Shown piece by piece: positions 44,115 through 55,464 of a stretch of DNA of 64,000 bases. Under the pieces are notes generated by a model. It was not told the DNA's origin. It saw only the letters and a program-made list of their open reading frames with translations, and did no database searches. Numbering within the stretch: position 1 is the first letter of the stretch; each line of letters starts with the position of its first letter. Source of the stretch: Omphalotus guepiniiformis. Taxonomy: Eukaryota > Basidiomycota > Agaricomycetes > Agaricales > Omphalotaceae. The stretch covers positions 62,001-126,000 of the forward strand of contig JAQOOI010000061.1 of assembly GCA_028554645.1 (NCBI GenBank), read 5' to 3'. A program made the translations under genes and the position numbers.

Positions 44115-44619
44115 GATAGGGATGGTGGAAGTAAGTAGTCAAGCACTGAAAGAAAGGCGTGTGGCACAGCTTTGAATCGGAACGCTGCCCATTGAGTCGA
44201 TGTGTGTCTGCAAGAGGGAGGAGCGGAAATTGCCGCAGTGAATAACGGCACAAAAATCCAGATCTTTTTGTGGATATCTTTTCTCTGGTTCATTTATCTA
44301 GACCAATCATTCATTTTTCATGAAGGTGTCTTCCATGTCTTCCAGATTCCGGTATCATGAGTACTCAAAGTGTCCCAGAAGCTAGCCTAGGCACCCATCC
44401 AGGTTTTGGTCCGAAACGGCGAAAGACAACCAGATAAAGCAGGTATCGGAGCTTGAAACATTATTAATTATCTAATAGATGGCCGGCAATCCGGCATGAG
44501 ACGGCACGGACACGCGATGGCGTGACCTCATACACGCGACGCGTGACTCAATACATTAACTGCAATCAACAAGCCTTGACCTGTACTACCACTTGGACCA
44601 TCATCTCCTTTCCTTTATC
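44115..44619. other. Divergent intergenic region upstream of MCM10
   Basis: About 500 bp between divergent starts. It contains an ACGCGAC GCGTGAC stretch at 44,537-44,548 with ACGCG(T) cores, which resemble the MluI cell-cycle box that drives replication genes at G1/S in fungi. This is suggestive for MCM10 but short. Confidence 0.4.
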
Positions 44620-46985
44620 ATGGAGTCGCTCGTCGGGATTAGCAAGAAGGAGAGACAAAGACAGGCTGATATACTAAAGCAGATAGCGGCTTTGAAAGCG
44701 CAGTTACCAGACGAAATAACTGACCTCGACACACCGATTCTAACTTCGCCGAGGAGGAAACAAGAAGCGAGCGTGCTTGTGCCTGCTACACCTTCACCCA
44801 GTATGTATCGCTACTTTATCTATTGCTTAGTGGCTTTAACCGGTCCTTAGGGAAGAAGAGAAAAATCGGACCGACCGCGGGTTCTAGTCAGTCAAGTTCG
44901 ACCTCGCATTCCACGTCACATAAAGTGCTGAAAACATCGAGCGCTATAAATGGCACTCAACTATTCCAAACGAGCTCTACTTCCTCCGACCATATTGCCT
45001 CCAAACCAGCGCCGTCGAATGTGCTTAAGAAACTCGCTAGTCTGAGCTCCATGCCAGCAGAGGAGGACCAGTCTACGTTGTATACGAGGACAACGGCGTT
45101 CACGGATAAACCCCAACTACTCAACTATGCACATAGTGCTGCTGGAGGACCCATACGTGACGAACGCCTCGCATTCATCGAGGACCTGGAACCTGGACCT
45201 GTAGACCATAAACCTCCGTTTGATGATCCTCATTTCGAACAACTTGAGCCTAATTCTGGTATCAGACTTTCGTGCGTGCTATTCGATTTTAAACGCAACA
45301 ACGGCTTGATATCTTATGCTCAGTTCACGGATTTTGCCTCATGAAGATCTGCAAGATCATCTTCGTGGTCGTTATTATTTGTCCCCTTCCCGACTTTACT
45401 CTTGCATTCGTCTTCTTCCTAATAAGCAAGGGTATGATGTTCCGGTAGCTGGTGACTGGATTACGATCGCGGTAGTTGCTGAACGGGGGCCTATCAAATA
45501 TACTAATCCTCCAGTCGGTATCGGCAAGGACGATGACGATAATGAACCAAAGGGCAAGGGGAAGGACAAAGGGAAGGATAAATCCAAGGGCGATGGGGAA
45601 TCTTCAAGACGTCGTCGATATATCAACATCAAACTGATCGACTTCGGTTCGCGCTCAAGTTCTTCGTCCACGAGTGGGAAGGCTGTTATACGAGGGGACG
45701 CGTTCTTATCATTGCTCTTATTCGAGGCGGAAGGCTTTGACACCGTAACAGAGGGGGAAGGAAAGAAACCGAAGAAGGTGTACAGGGGAGGGAGCAAAGG
45801 TGCCTTTGAAGCTATGTCCAAGCTCAAGGAGGGCGACGTTATCGCCTTGCTAAATCCCAGAATCATGAAGCCATTTACGGTATTCTTTCCCTTCTATTTG
45901 ATGAAAGTTGTTTTCTAACATTACCACAATGATAGGGTTCCTCGAATACTCCTCATCCTATTAGTAACATATTGGGAGTAACGCCTGAATCAGCATCTTC
46001 TATCACACATATCGGAAGAGCTAAAGATCTCGGCATGTGCACTGTCTTGAAACGAGACGGAAAACCTTGTGGGTCGTGGTGCGACAAACGCGTTGCAACC
46101 GTATGCGATTATCATCTTCAGAACGCCGTTCAGAGGAGTAGAGCCGCACGAGCAGAGTTTTCTGCTGGGTAAGTAATGTCTTGCTTTGCAATTTCACTCT
46201 TTGTCTGACAACATGCGCTTCAGCACGTCTGGCATGACCAACTCAGCAACCTCGAAGAGGAAATTTGGCGCTAGCTCCGCCTATGACCCACTTCGGAAGA
46301 CAGGTCTTCAGCCCGCTCAAGGCCATACATATGACGCCGATGTGGGCACGACGTACTTCGTGTCTGGTCATGCCGTTAAAGGTGATGGTGTGGACTCTAT
46401 GCATGTCGCGGAGAATATGGGGCGAGAAGCGCAAGCCAAGGCCCAGAGGCTTCAAATAAGGAAAGAAACGGATAAGGTGCTAGAGAAGATGTTGAGTAGA
46501 GATAAAGAAGGTATGCAGGTTGTGATGAAGGCTAGGGAAGCTATGGAGAAGGTGAAAAAGGAGAAGAAATCAACGAAACGGAAAAGGGAGGATACAGGCG
46601 ATGATGGAGAGGCGAAACGCAGGCACAACGAGGATGATGCGGATGCGGACGCGGACGTGACGCTGGACAAGGGCAACAACTCACGGCAGAAGCAAGCTTA
46701 CTCTGCGACGATGATAAAGTGTCTGGGTTTTGACCCCTCAGGAAAAACTGGACAAAGCCAGAGCAACACGGCGACACGGAAAAAGGTTTGTGTTACCTAT
46801 GCCTAATCAGATCACTGAGCTTATGAGTTTTTCAGTTGGATGATCTAGCTCTCTTGCAAAAATCTCGAAAAGGCTTTCAACTTGGACCACGCCCAGGTCC
46901 TAAAATTCGTTCTGGCATTGTTGTGCCTGCATCTGCCGCCTCCACAGAGGGCGAAAGGATGATTAATTTAGATTCAGACGACTGA
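44620..46985 (+). CDS. MCM10: DNA replication factor MCM10
   Basis: Nuclear replication protein that activates the CMG helicase and helps load polymerase alpha. ATG 44620 gives MESLVGISKKERQRQADILK, a coiled-coil-like N-terminus, then a Ser-rich linker. The OB-fold core reads SSRILPHEDLQDHLRGRYYL, SPSRLYSCIRLLPNKQGYDV, DWITIAVVAERGPIKYT, YINIKLIDFGSRSSSSS and KEGDVIALLNPRIMKPF. Next to it is the zinc finger GMCTVLKRDGKPCGSWCDKR followed by VATVCDYHL, with the ligands in place, and the tail KRKFGASSAYDPLRKTGLQP typical of fungal MCM10. The last exon GPRPGPKIRSGIVVPASAAS ends with TGA 46983-46985. A Lys-rich insertion (about 45,530-45,610) sits within the OB fold. Five to six introns. Confidence 0.92.
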
Positions 46986-47083
46986 TACTATTACATTTAC
47001 TGGAGAGAGAGAAGTATATCCAATGTACTTATAGTTATAGGCCATAATCGACGCGCAACATTTTTACACTCCTACTGACGTGG

Positions 47084-48867
47084 TCACGGTCGAGATATTA
47101 AATCTAGACCAGCGGTGTCAACTCCAGCGAAATTACGATTTCTTATCCTTCGCGTCTCGATTTCACGCTTGATTAACCACATGTGGAGAAGATTGAGCGC
47201 ATCCTTGGCCTGCAGAGGGGCAATAATCAGAAGGCGCAACTTGAAGGGAAAAGCAATATCAATTTACCACAACGAAGATACCAAACCCGATAGTATTGCG
47301 CCACCTAAAAGATATCAATTCTAAGAAAACCCTTGGACTGACAGGAATCTCGCTCACCAGACAGGGTCAAACTGAGCCCATGTTGACCCGCCTCCCCATA
47401 ACGCACGCAGGACAATGTGCCAAGTCACTCCTTTTTCAGCGCCCCCAAAAGACCATTTACCGTCCCCGACACCAGTAGTGAAGTTATGAGACGTCAATGA
47501 GGAGGACGAAGGTGGGGTGAACCAGGATTTCACCGCCCTCCCAAAATTCGTATGTGTGGGAGACGAAGAGGATTTCACAGCAAGAAATACCCTCAACCAG
47601 CTGGAGAACCACCCGTCCTTCTTGGCCAGCCTCAGTAGGAGGTTACCCATCTGACGTGCGATAGCGGGGATGAGAAGTGCACCCCCGAGTTTTCGTCCAA
47701 GAGGAGAGGCATAGATCGTTATAGTCTGATCAGCAGCGTTGTGTTCGACTGCTGGCTGAGCGTTTCCCTCAACATTAGCAGGAGGATCATCAGGACCTGG
47801 ATCTCCTACGCCCCCTCTCAGTCTGACAACAAGAAGCGGGTCGTCCTCTACATCGGCCTTAACGGTACGAAGTTGAGGTCCCAATAACCAATTCTCTAAC
47901 CGTTTCAATGCTTTGCTGTAAAAGTAGCGCACGAGAGGATAAAGAACGAATCCAACGGTGTAGGGAGAAGGCGGATATAGTGGAAAGTCTTTGTCTTTTG
48001 CATCTGTGCTGGCATGGAGGCTGAGAAGATATGGGTCCTGGAAGTTGGGCCATTCAAGTATAGATGAGCCAATGAAGAGTGCGCTATACGTGGCATCAAA
48101 ACGGGAGGCCATGAGACCTATGGGTATGAGGGGTAGATTTAGAAAAGCTGTCCATGGCCATCGGGATTCGTCATTTGAGAGTGTTATATCGTATAATCTG
48201 TCGCAGAAGACTATCAGAATTATCAAGAGATGAAATGATAAACAAACGCACTCTTGTCCAAAGAACTCTCGAACAGCATATGCTCCGTATTTTGTTAGCG
48301 TCCAGTACGTCCCTACAGTGCTCGCGTATTCATGTTAGATGGTAGGTCCCCAAATCAAAGAATAGACTCACCGACTGCTACAACACTCAGCATTGTCGAC
48401 GGTACAAGTATCAATATTGCTTTGCCAACATAACCCACAACAACGTTTGCCTGGGTAAGAGCATGCCACAAGCCCCGCTCTGCAATTCCTGGACGAGTTC
48501 AATCAGCCCGAAAACAAAAATACTCTCAAAGCATGCGAGACATACCTAATGCCCCATTGTTACTGTGAACAATTTCGTACCGTGCACCGCACTGTGGGCA
48601 CTTCATTGCATCTCGTGAACCCGTACCAGGCTTAGTTTGTGCTGTCTTTATCCAGTCAAGCAAACAGGACTCGTGTGCAATGAGTGTACATTGACAGGGA
48701 TGCGTCCAAGCTCGTGGCGGGTCGGAAGGCTCTGATACAGTCCAATTAGACGGAACCTCCTTCAGCTCCAAGAGTGGGTCAGACGTACCATCGATGGACT
48801 CCTCCTCCCTGCAGATGTAACACATCTTCGTCCGCAAATCGTCTATAGTTGGCACGTAATCACTCAT
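47084..48867 (-). CDS. RING-CH (MARCH-type) membrane E3 ubiquitin ligase
   Basis: ATG 48865-48867 (MSDYVPTIDDLRTK); a longer frame to 48915 begins with TTG and is rejected. The RING-CH finger is at the N-terminus: MCYICREEE, then HPCQCTLIAHESCLLDWIK and MKCPQCGARYE, the C4HC3 pattern of MARCH/Doa10-type ligases. After it come hydrophobic segments: NVVVGYVGKAILILVPSTML, SVVAVGTYWTLTKYGAY and FLNLPLIPIGLMASRFDATY, then PYTVGFVLYPLVRYFYSKAL and late GALLIPAIARQMGNLLLRLA and TIGFGIFVVA. It is thus a multi-pass protein, probably in the ER or another endomembrane, that ubiquitinates membrane proteins. The last exons end in TGA 47084-47086 after LDLISRP. About six introns. Confidence 0.85.
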
Positions 48868-49867
48868 GGTGGTGCAATGAGAATCTCCAGGAAGCCTTCT
48901 TCCAAACAATTCCAAGTTACAACAAGCAGACCTGTCGAACTGTTACGAACAATCCTTGAAGGTCTGTGGCGGATACTCCGCTAGGCAGTCAATATTTGAG
49001 TCGGACTGTTTCACCGGTGACCGCAAAGCTTCACGCTATCGCAGAAGAACCTTCAGGCATAGATTAGCAGTGAATTCAAAAAGAACATAGACAGTATCGT
49101 GAAGGCCTACAAAACGTTTGTGTTGCAAGATATATGCGCACGGGCCCTCTACTTCCACACAACCGCACGTGGAAGTCAGGGTTCCGGATACCTGAAATTC
49201 CGTGCGCGCGTTGAGCTCACTTTTCGAATTTTCATAGGAGCAAAATTTCACTCTTACTAGAATTTGTAGGAAGAAATCTGACTAAATGAACAAAATTTTC
49301 CCTTTGTTTCATGCTCAAATGAAAGAAATGAAAGAAATAGTTTTTGCCTGCTTTCTACAGTACCTTGTAAAAGTGTTGAATTTTTGCTCAGGAAAAAACA
49401 AAATGCTATTATTATCTGGCAGTTATCTGGTAGATTATAAAGGCCTCTGGTGCACCGCTGTCAGTGGACGATGAGAGAGAAAGACATTGTCATTAGCGCG
49501 CGCCCAGAGGCAACAATTTTTCGAAAACTAAGTACAAATGTATGTAAGGATTGCTGTCTCCTTGGTATGTGAATATACATATGTAGATGATCACCCAAAG
49601 TGCTAGTAATTGAGTTGATACAGGTAGCAAAGAAGCAAAGCGCAGTGGGAATGAGAGGTACATATGAAACAGACTAAGGTGACTAGCAAGAGACCAGGGA
49701 TGAAGCGGCGGTGACAATCATGAGCGTCGAGAATCAGTAAAGCAGAAACAATAGCAATGCATCAAGCACATAATGAGCAAATCTTCAAAGGGTCCAGAAT
49801 CATAGAAGGCGCTTTGCACGAACTTGACACTGAGCAATGTTTTTCTCCGAAGAAGCAAAAAATGAAA
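48868..49867. other. Intergenic region
   Basis: About 1 kb with only short chance frames. AT-rich around 49,270-49,480. No RNA gene, repeat or mobile element is visible. Confidence 0.5.
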
Positions 49868-51033
49868 TCACGTTAATTGAGCGGCTTCTGGTTTTCTGTC
49901 CTCTCCATGAACTTGAGCTATTTCTCGATCACCCTCACTGTCTCTTTTGTAGCGCACAGGTGAAGGTGACCGAGCCCCGACATCTGCTCTCTTTGGAATG
50001 GGCGAACGAGGACGTTGTGAGGCGGGTTCGGGAGAACGAGTACGACGGCGTCTATCATTTCCCAGGTCCGTTTCTCTGTACCTGTCATCAAGACGCCGGT
50101 CTCTATCCCTAGCTCGGTCTCTGTCTCTGCCCCCCCGCTCCCGTCCTCTATCTCTGTCTCTATCCATCTCATGTGAGCGTCGCTCGTCATAGCCATCTCG
50201 GTCACGCTGGCGCCTACGATCTTCTGCAGGTTCGCGGCGCCTTGGGCTCCGTGAACGCGAGCGGTCACGATCGCGATTAGAATGAGATGCAGCACTAGGA
50301 GGTGGACCTCGACGATCGGGACGGGGAGGACTCTTAGCCCACTGATACAGGAAACCCCAACAAAATAAGCCCTGACTTGCTGGCAATATACATCAACCGG
50401 ACGGACATACCTGAATACTTAATTTAAACCCTTCAAAAGAACGCCCATGCCTGACAGCAACAAAAGTCAATCTCATCAGTGAATCTGTGTCTTTAGACAG
50501 AAAAGAGACGCGCGCCTACATGTCGTTATATGCGTCTTCAGCGTCGCGGGTACTACGAAACTCGACGAAGGCGTAACTGTTTGAATAGATGAATCCGTCG
50601 TTGAGCTACCAAAATCCATTCGACGAAAGCGAGTATAGCGGGAGGAGGAGGGGGAGGTGACACCACGGATACAAAAAAGGTGATTTTCCTCTCTCTTTTT
50701 TCAATTTTCCTTTCTCTCCTTTATAGGCTCGTAGAAAACAACGTGCAGCCGGTGACTTTTTCTCGAGAGGTTATCGCAAGTGCCCACGAAACGTCACTCC
50801 GCCCGATTCGATAGCGCAAAAAACCGGACACATGGGTACTCACGGAATGACGGGTGAGTTAGGATTTCGAGGAGCTGGTACATCGCAGCGAACCAAAGGA
50901 CCATATCTACGTTATCGTCAAACAAATGTGCGTTATATTTCCCTAGACTGAGAGCGTACCGTTCGAATTCGTAGGCTAGGTCTCGAGCGCGGGTGGTTGG
51001 GCGAAAGCCAGTCACGAAGAGTATACGAGGCAT
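49868..51033 (-). CDS. SR-type splicing factor (RRM plus RS domain), copy 1
   Basis: ATG 51031-51033 gives MPRILFVTGFRPTTRARDLA, with the RNP2-like ILFVTGF. Further exons carry YAFVEFRSTRDAEDAY, the RNP1 region (50.55 kb), and the end of the RRM, GFKLSIQ. The long last exon starts WAKSPPRPDRRGPPPSA and is an RS/RD domain: DRDRSRSRSPRRREPAEDRR, RGRERGGRDRDRARDRDRR, TRSPEPASQRPRSPIPKRAD and RSPSPVRYKRDSEGDRE. TGA at 49868-49870. This fits a nuclear pre-mRNA splicing or export factor regulated by SR kinases. A closely related gene follows 420 bp upstream on the same strand. Confidence 0.85.
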
Positions 51034-51452
51034 TGTACGTCTCCGTCCTATTCCTTGTTGATTTTTTTTTGTTATCAGAATCCAAAGATTAGTCTCGCAG
51101 GAGTAGCAAGAAAGCAAGCAGCAGAGAGTTTCAGAACATGAGTTCCCTGCACCGCCACGGGGTCAACCTTGAGTTTACGCCTTACGCCTTGTGGCACTCG
51201 GACCTTTTGCCTCTTCTTTCTTCTCGCGGCGCATCGAATCACAAAATGAAATCTACGAGGAATACCAAGAAAAAGAATACATTGTACTTATACGTCAAGG
51301 ATTAGAAGATTTACTTTACTACATACCGTAATATGGCCGGAACTGGTACCAGGCTACAAAGTGTGAACGTTAATTCGAAGGAAAAAAAGTGAATATACAC
51401 CAGAGAGAAGGGACCAGAAATACTATAATCGACTCTCCTCCTGCAAGCTACC
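51034..51452. other. Spacer between the tandem SR genes
   Basis: About 420 bp with the copy 1 promoter and the copy 2 3' UTR; includes AT-rich runs at 51,060 and 51,240-51,310. No gene is seen. Confidence 0.5.
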
Positions 51453-52576
51453 TCATTCAAGGTCCACCTCATTCCTTCTCCTGTCACGATTTTTGTCATC
51501 CATATGCTCTCTATCTCTGTCTCTTCGCCCATCTTCAATCCTATCAAGATCCCTATCGTCCACACTACTCATAGGCACAGCCATAGGCGGTGGAGGTGTC
51601 CTCGCTCTGTCCCTGTCCCTTCGTCTGTCCCGATCGTCATCATACCTATCTCGATCCCTGTCCCTCCTGTCATCGTACCGATCACGTTCCCTGGAGCTTC
51701 GACGACGAGGGCTGCGGGAACGTTCGCGGTCACGTTCTGAGCGAGAGGGCGCAGGAACACGCCAGGAGGCAGACGGTGGATTTTTAGCCCACTAAAAAGA
51801 ATGATCTTTTGTTTGCAACATCCAAAAATAGAAAAAGGGGTTACCAACCTGTATACTCAACCTAGAGCCATCAAAGTAACGTCCATGCCTAACGAAATAA
51901 TCAGCCTAGAGGAAACGGAAAAGCAAAACATAAACACAACACGTACATGTCATAATAAGCGTCTTCAGCATCGCGCGCACTTCGAAACTCAACAAATGCG
52001 TAACTGTTGAAGAGACGGATCGAAGAATTCGTTAAGCGTCCATTGGTATTCGGGAACGAAAGCAACGAGAATCGAGTATGATTTACGACGGAACGGCGCG
52101 TGCAACAGGCACGGGGTACGACGCCTTGTACAAAGATATCATCAAGGCCAACGCGAAAAGAAGATACGGCGCCCTCTGCATATCGTAGCCTTGAGGTCAT
52201 GCAACCGATGCATATCGATAGCGAGTGAAGCGTTTTTGAAGCGTTCGACGTGCGATAACAACTCGGTACGATTCGACTCGACTCCCCAGGCGACGAGAAC
52301 AATATAGAATAACAAAGGTCAGGAAGCACTAGCGTTTAGATACTCACGGGCTTGATTTTGCAACGTTGGCGTTGCGAGGAGCAGGAACATCGCAGCGAAT
52401 CAATGGACCGAATCTTTCAAGATAAAATTGTGAATTTTCGACACTCAATGGGGAATATACAGCAGACAGAACAAAGGAAATACAAAGAGACAAAGAACAC
52501 ACCTTTCAAACTCAAACGCCAACTCCCTAGCACGAGTGTTCGGGTGAAAGCCGCTCACAAACAGAATTCGAGGCAT
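51453..52576 (-). CDS. SR-type splicing factor (RRM plus RS domain), copy 2
   Basis: ATG 52574-52576 gives MPRILFVSGFHPNTRARELA, almost the same start as copy 1. The RRM continues as FEFERFGPLIRCDVPAPRN, then after a long intron (about 52,030-52,350) SYAFVEFRSARDAEDAYYDM and GRYFDGSRLSIQ. The last exon is WAKNPPSASWRVPAPSRSER, RDRERSRSPRRRSSRERDRY and many RD/RR pairs, ending RRNEVDLE and TGA 51453-51455. Intron positions match copy 1, so the pair is a tandem duplication. The RS domain is shorter and richer in Asp than in copy 1, so the two may have diverged in role. Confidence 0.83.
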
Positions 52577-53423
52577 TATTTAGTCAATCTATTCCTACGT
52601 CTTCAGTACTTGAGAGATTCCTTTTTCCCGTTATGAAAAAAGGAACAAAGAATGGATGGTGGTGGTACTAGATCAAAGAAAATGTCCGAATTTGCAAAAA
52701 ATGTCTAATCCCGGCTCCGACGCCGAATGCCGGCATCGGAGCCTTCCTTATTTGGCCGGGCAAAGCGTTGTGTCTTGTAGTAGTGATGTCAATTCTGATG
52801 TAACCTGTGATAGATTCACAGAAAAACTAAAATAAGTCTTTCTGAATTCAGTGATAAGTACACTATACGATACCACAGTCTCAGGTAATGCAAGCGTAAC
52901 TAGGGAAAACTGAGCAAGGACGGCAGTTTTAGTAGGCAAGCCAATTTAGCCTTGGGTATATTAGTTGTCTACTTTCATCTTCAACCAGAGTCCATGATAT
53001 TCGACTCTCTGTGACGACAAATTTTGAAATATTGGGTTGAGTGAGGCACGCACTCCTTCAATTGCTGGAAGTGAAATAACTTGAGTGTGTATCGGAGTGA
53101 GTGGGAATCGAGAATCATTGGAGATGTATACCACCGGGTGACCGTGACAAACCGCTCGTAAAAATAGTGAGGAGGTACTGGTAAGTATCGTCAATGTCAC
53201 TTGATTTTAGCGTCACCGCGCGGCTGGTCACCAGTCGTCGGAACGTGTTTCTGATACTTCACAATGCACATACCTGTATCACGCGGCATGCACGAGGGAC
53301 CTTCGTATCATCATATTTCAGCGCATTTAGACACAATTAAAATATGTTTTATGTACACAGATTCGCGCCAGTAAGCCCAGAATTAAGAATCCCTGAACCT
53401 CATAAAGTCATCGACAAGAGTCT
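52577..53423. other. Intergenic region with hairpin
   Basis: About 850 bp. It has a strong hairpin at 52,713-52,743 and the words ATGTCCGAATTTGC and ATGTCTAATCC nearby, which recall the non-autonomous element at 58.8 kb. An open frame at 52,961-53,200 (-) has no recognisable feature. Confidence 0.5.
52713..52743. repeat. 13-bp imperfect inverted repeat
   Basis: GGCTCCGACGCCG and CGGCATCGGAGCC pair with one G-T mismatch around the loop AATGC. It lies upstream of SR copy 2. It could be the end of a decayed short element. Confidence 0.6.
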
Positions 53424-54198
53424 CTAATCAGCCTTCTTGTCTGAAGCCTTCTCGCCAGTTGCCTTGTTAAATCTGTCCGCAAGCCGATCGTACTCGGCAG
53501 CTTGATTAGCGGCTTGCGACTTGAGGATATCATAATCGCGGGCTTTCTTTTTCAATTCCGTGAGCTCTTTCTCTGTGTCTAGAATACGAAATACATGAGC
53601 CATGGTACTCGAAGGGAAACAAGGACAACGTACCTGCACTGCCATCACGAGAGGAAGTGGACTTTTTCAATTTAGCGTACTCCTCCTGTGCGTGTATGAG
53701 CTCCAAGGAAATGTAGAATGTGCGAGTCAGAACGAGAGAAAGGAAGAGGGTAAAGCCAGTGAGATAGGTATTGCGTTGAGCGCTGTGAGTGAAAGTGAGT
53801 ATGATATATATCTCTAAAGAACATGCGAACATACTAGAACTTCCTTGCAGCGAGACTCGTCTCTGTCCTCACATCGTTCACGCCCTGTTGACCGCTCTTG
53901 GCCAAATCTGTCTCCGCAGTGATGCGGAACATTCGTTGCAAAGCATCAAGGAAAAGGATAGCGACAAAACTGTGAATGAAAGAAGTTCAACGTGAGATAG
54001 CATCAGCTGAACAAAGGACAGCAAGACCTACATGAAACTGATCTTCAGAGCATACGCAAACTTCGCGACAAGAGGACTTTCCGACAGGAAAACGAATAAT
54101 CTCTTGCGCACTGCATAGGGAAGAGGAGTGACTAGTGCGGTGAATGTGAACATCTCTCCAGCCAAGAGCAGGAAAGTGAGGGAGTAATATATCGTCAT
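53424..54198 (-). CDS. BAP31/Yet-type ER membrane protein
   Basis: Integral ER protein involved in membrane protein sorting and quality control. ATG 54196-54198 gives MTIYYSLTFLLLAGEMFTFT and ALVTPLPYAVRKRLFVFLSE, the family's first membrane segment and loop. Then KISFM|FVAILFLDALQRMFRI across an intron, and the third segment TYLTGFTLFLSLVLTRTFYI. The C-terminal cytoplasmic part is a coiled coil: LIHAQEEYAKLKKSTSS, then DTEKELTELKKKARDYDILK and QAANQAAEYDRLADRFNKAT, ending DKKAD and TAG 53424-53426. Three hydrophobic segments plus coiled coil and the length (about 220 residues) fit the family well. Confidence 0.9.
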
Positions 54199-54796
54199 TA
54201 TTGCTGTAGATAATAAGAACTTGAAGAATGTAAAACTCTTGAGCGAATAAGAAGGGCGTTGAAGTTGAGCGCAGCCTTCTTGCTGAGTTTTGTACCCGAG
54301 TTGTGGTGACGTCACCTGACTGAACTCCACGTACGCGACATACAGTGCACGTGGCAAAGTTCGCGGCCCGGGTGACCCACTGGCAAGTGAAAAGCCTGGA
54401 AGACACACGATACCAGCACGATACTGAGTTTGTACCCAGCCAAGCAAGTACTTCATCTGCTCGACTCTCGACTTGCTGACCGTAAAGGACTATTTCATAC
54501 GAATCTCTAGAATCTGTACGAGACTAGCAGTATCCTCTTTCTGGTGTTCGATCTCAGTTCAAATTTTCCCAAAAATAATACGTCTTCATTTCAACGACGA
54601 TGGCCTCGCCAATGAAGCCTCATACACATAACGATATATAAATACTGTATGTACACCATATCAAAAGAAGATGGAGTATATGCAATCGCATTCCTCCGTG
54701 TCCTCCGTTCATCTCTCGCGCCTATCTGAAGTATACCCATTAGCTCAAAACCATGCTAGTCAAAAGTCAAGAGGACACTCACCAATAGCCCACACC
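54199..54796. other. Intergenic region
   Basis: About 600 bp between two minus-strand genes. Minus-strand frames continue upstream of the BAP31 start (to 54,456) but without an ATG-led or spliced model that improves the protein. No other feature. Confidence 0.5.
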
Positions 54797-55464
54797 CTAA
54801 GTCTGGATTTGCAAGGTATCATCCTCGTCGCTCGATGAGCTAGTAGCGGTCGATGCGTGATGACTAGCATTCAAGTCCGAACCATCGGGCACACTGAACT
54901 GGTTTCCTTCGAAGGAACCCGACATGTCACCGGTGTTAGATGCCGGTGTCGAGGTCGCAGCTGGATGAGTAGTAACAGCTGGATGGACAGGCGCTGGAGT
55001 TGGTTTAGCCGGGGTAGGTTTCGGTGGGACGGGAGAGCCTGGATGGGTGCTCGATGTGTGAGTGTTGACGTTGTTGTGCGGCTGCTCCTTGGGATGCTGG
55101 TTGGGATGCTGTTGTTGGGGACCGTTGTGATTGTGCGCAGGCATCTTGCAGTACCTATCGTCCCAGAGTCGGGGGTGGTTGTTGTTCTCATGACCCTTGG
55201 TTCTTTGGGGTCCTGGCGCGGTGGTATGCGTGGTGGTGGTGGTATGTGAACCAGGCACAACTGACTCTGAGAAGGCCAGGCTGTGGCCACTTTCAGATCC
55301 ATTAACTTGGACATCACGTCCGGCATTGGATCATGATGAGCATGAGACTAAGTACGAGGCTGATCAATGAGGGAAGTAAACACGTACTTGGAAGGTGCAG
55401 CCAGAACGTTGGCGGCGTTCAAGGCGACGAGAGCGAAAATGAGAGCAGAGACTTTGGACATCAT
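54797..55464 (-). CDS. Secreted Thr/Pro/His-rich protein 1
   Basis: ATG 55462-55464 gives the signal peptide MMSKVSALIFALVALNAANV followed by LAAPS. A donor GTACGT ends exon 1. The main exon reads NGSESGHSLAFSESVVPGSH, a Thr/His run, NNHPRLWDDRYCKMPAHNHN, then long Pro/Thr/His-rich sequence (HPGSPVPPKPTPAKPTPAPV), NTGDMSGSFEGNQFSVPDGS and SDEDDTLQIQT, TAG 54797-54799. It is largely disordered with a single conserved WDDRYCKMP block that recurs in a paralogue at 57.1 kb. It is probably a cell-wall or extracellular protein, perhaps O-glycosylated. The exact acceptor of the first intron is uncertain. Confidence 0.7.

Noticed and set aside
48868..48915. Longer N-terminus for the RING-CH ligase
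   Set aside because: It would begin at a TTG codon; ATG 48,867 is just before the RING region and is sufficient.
49918..50295. Alternative minus-strand frames within the SR domain
   Set aside because: They are frame shadows of Arg/Asp-rich sequence in the SR gene's last exon.
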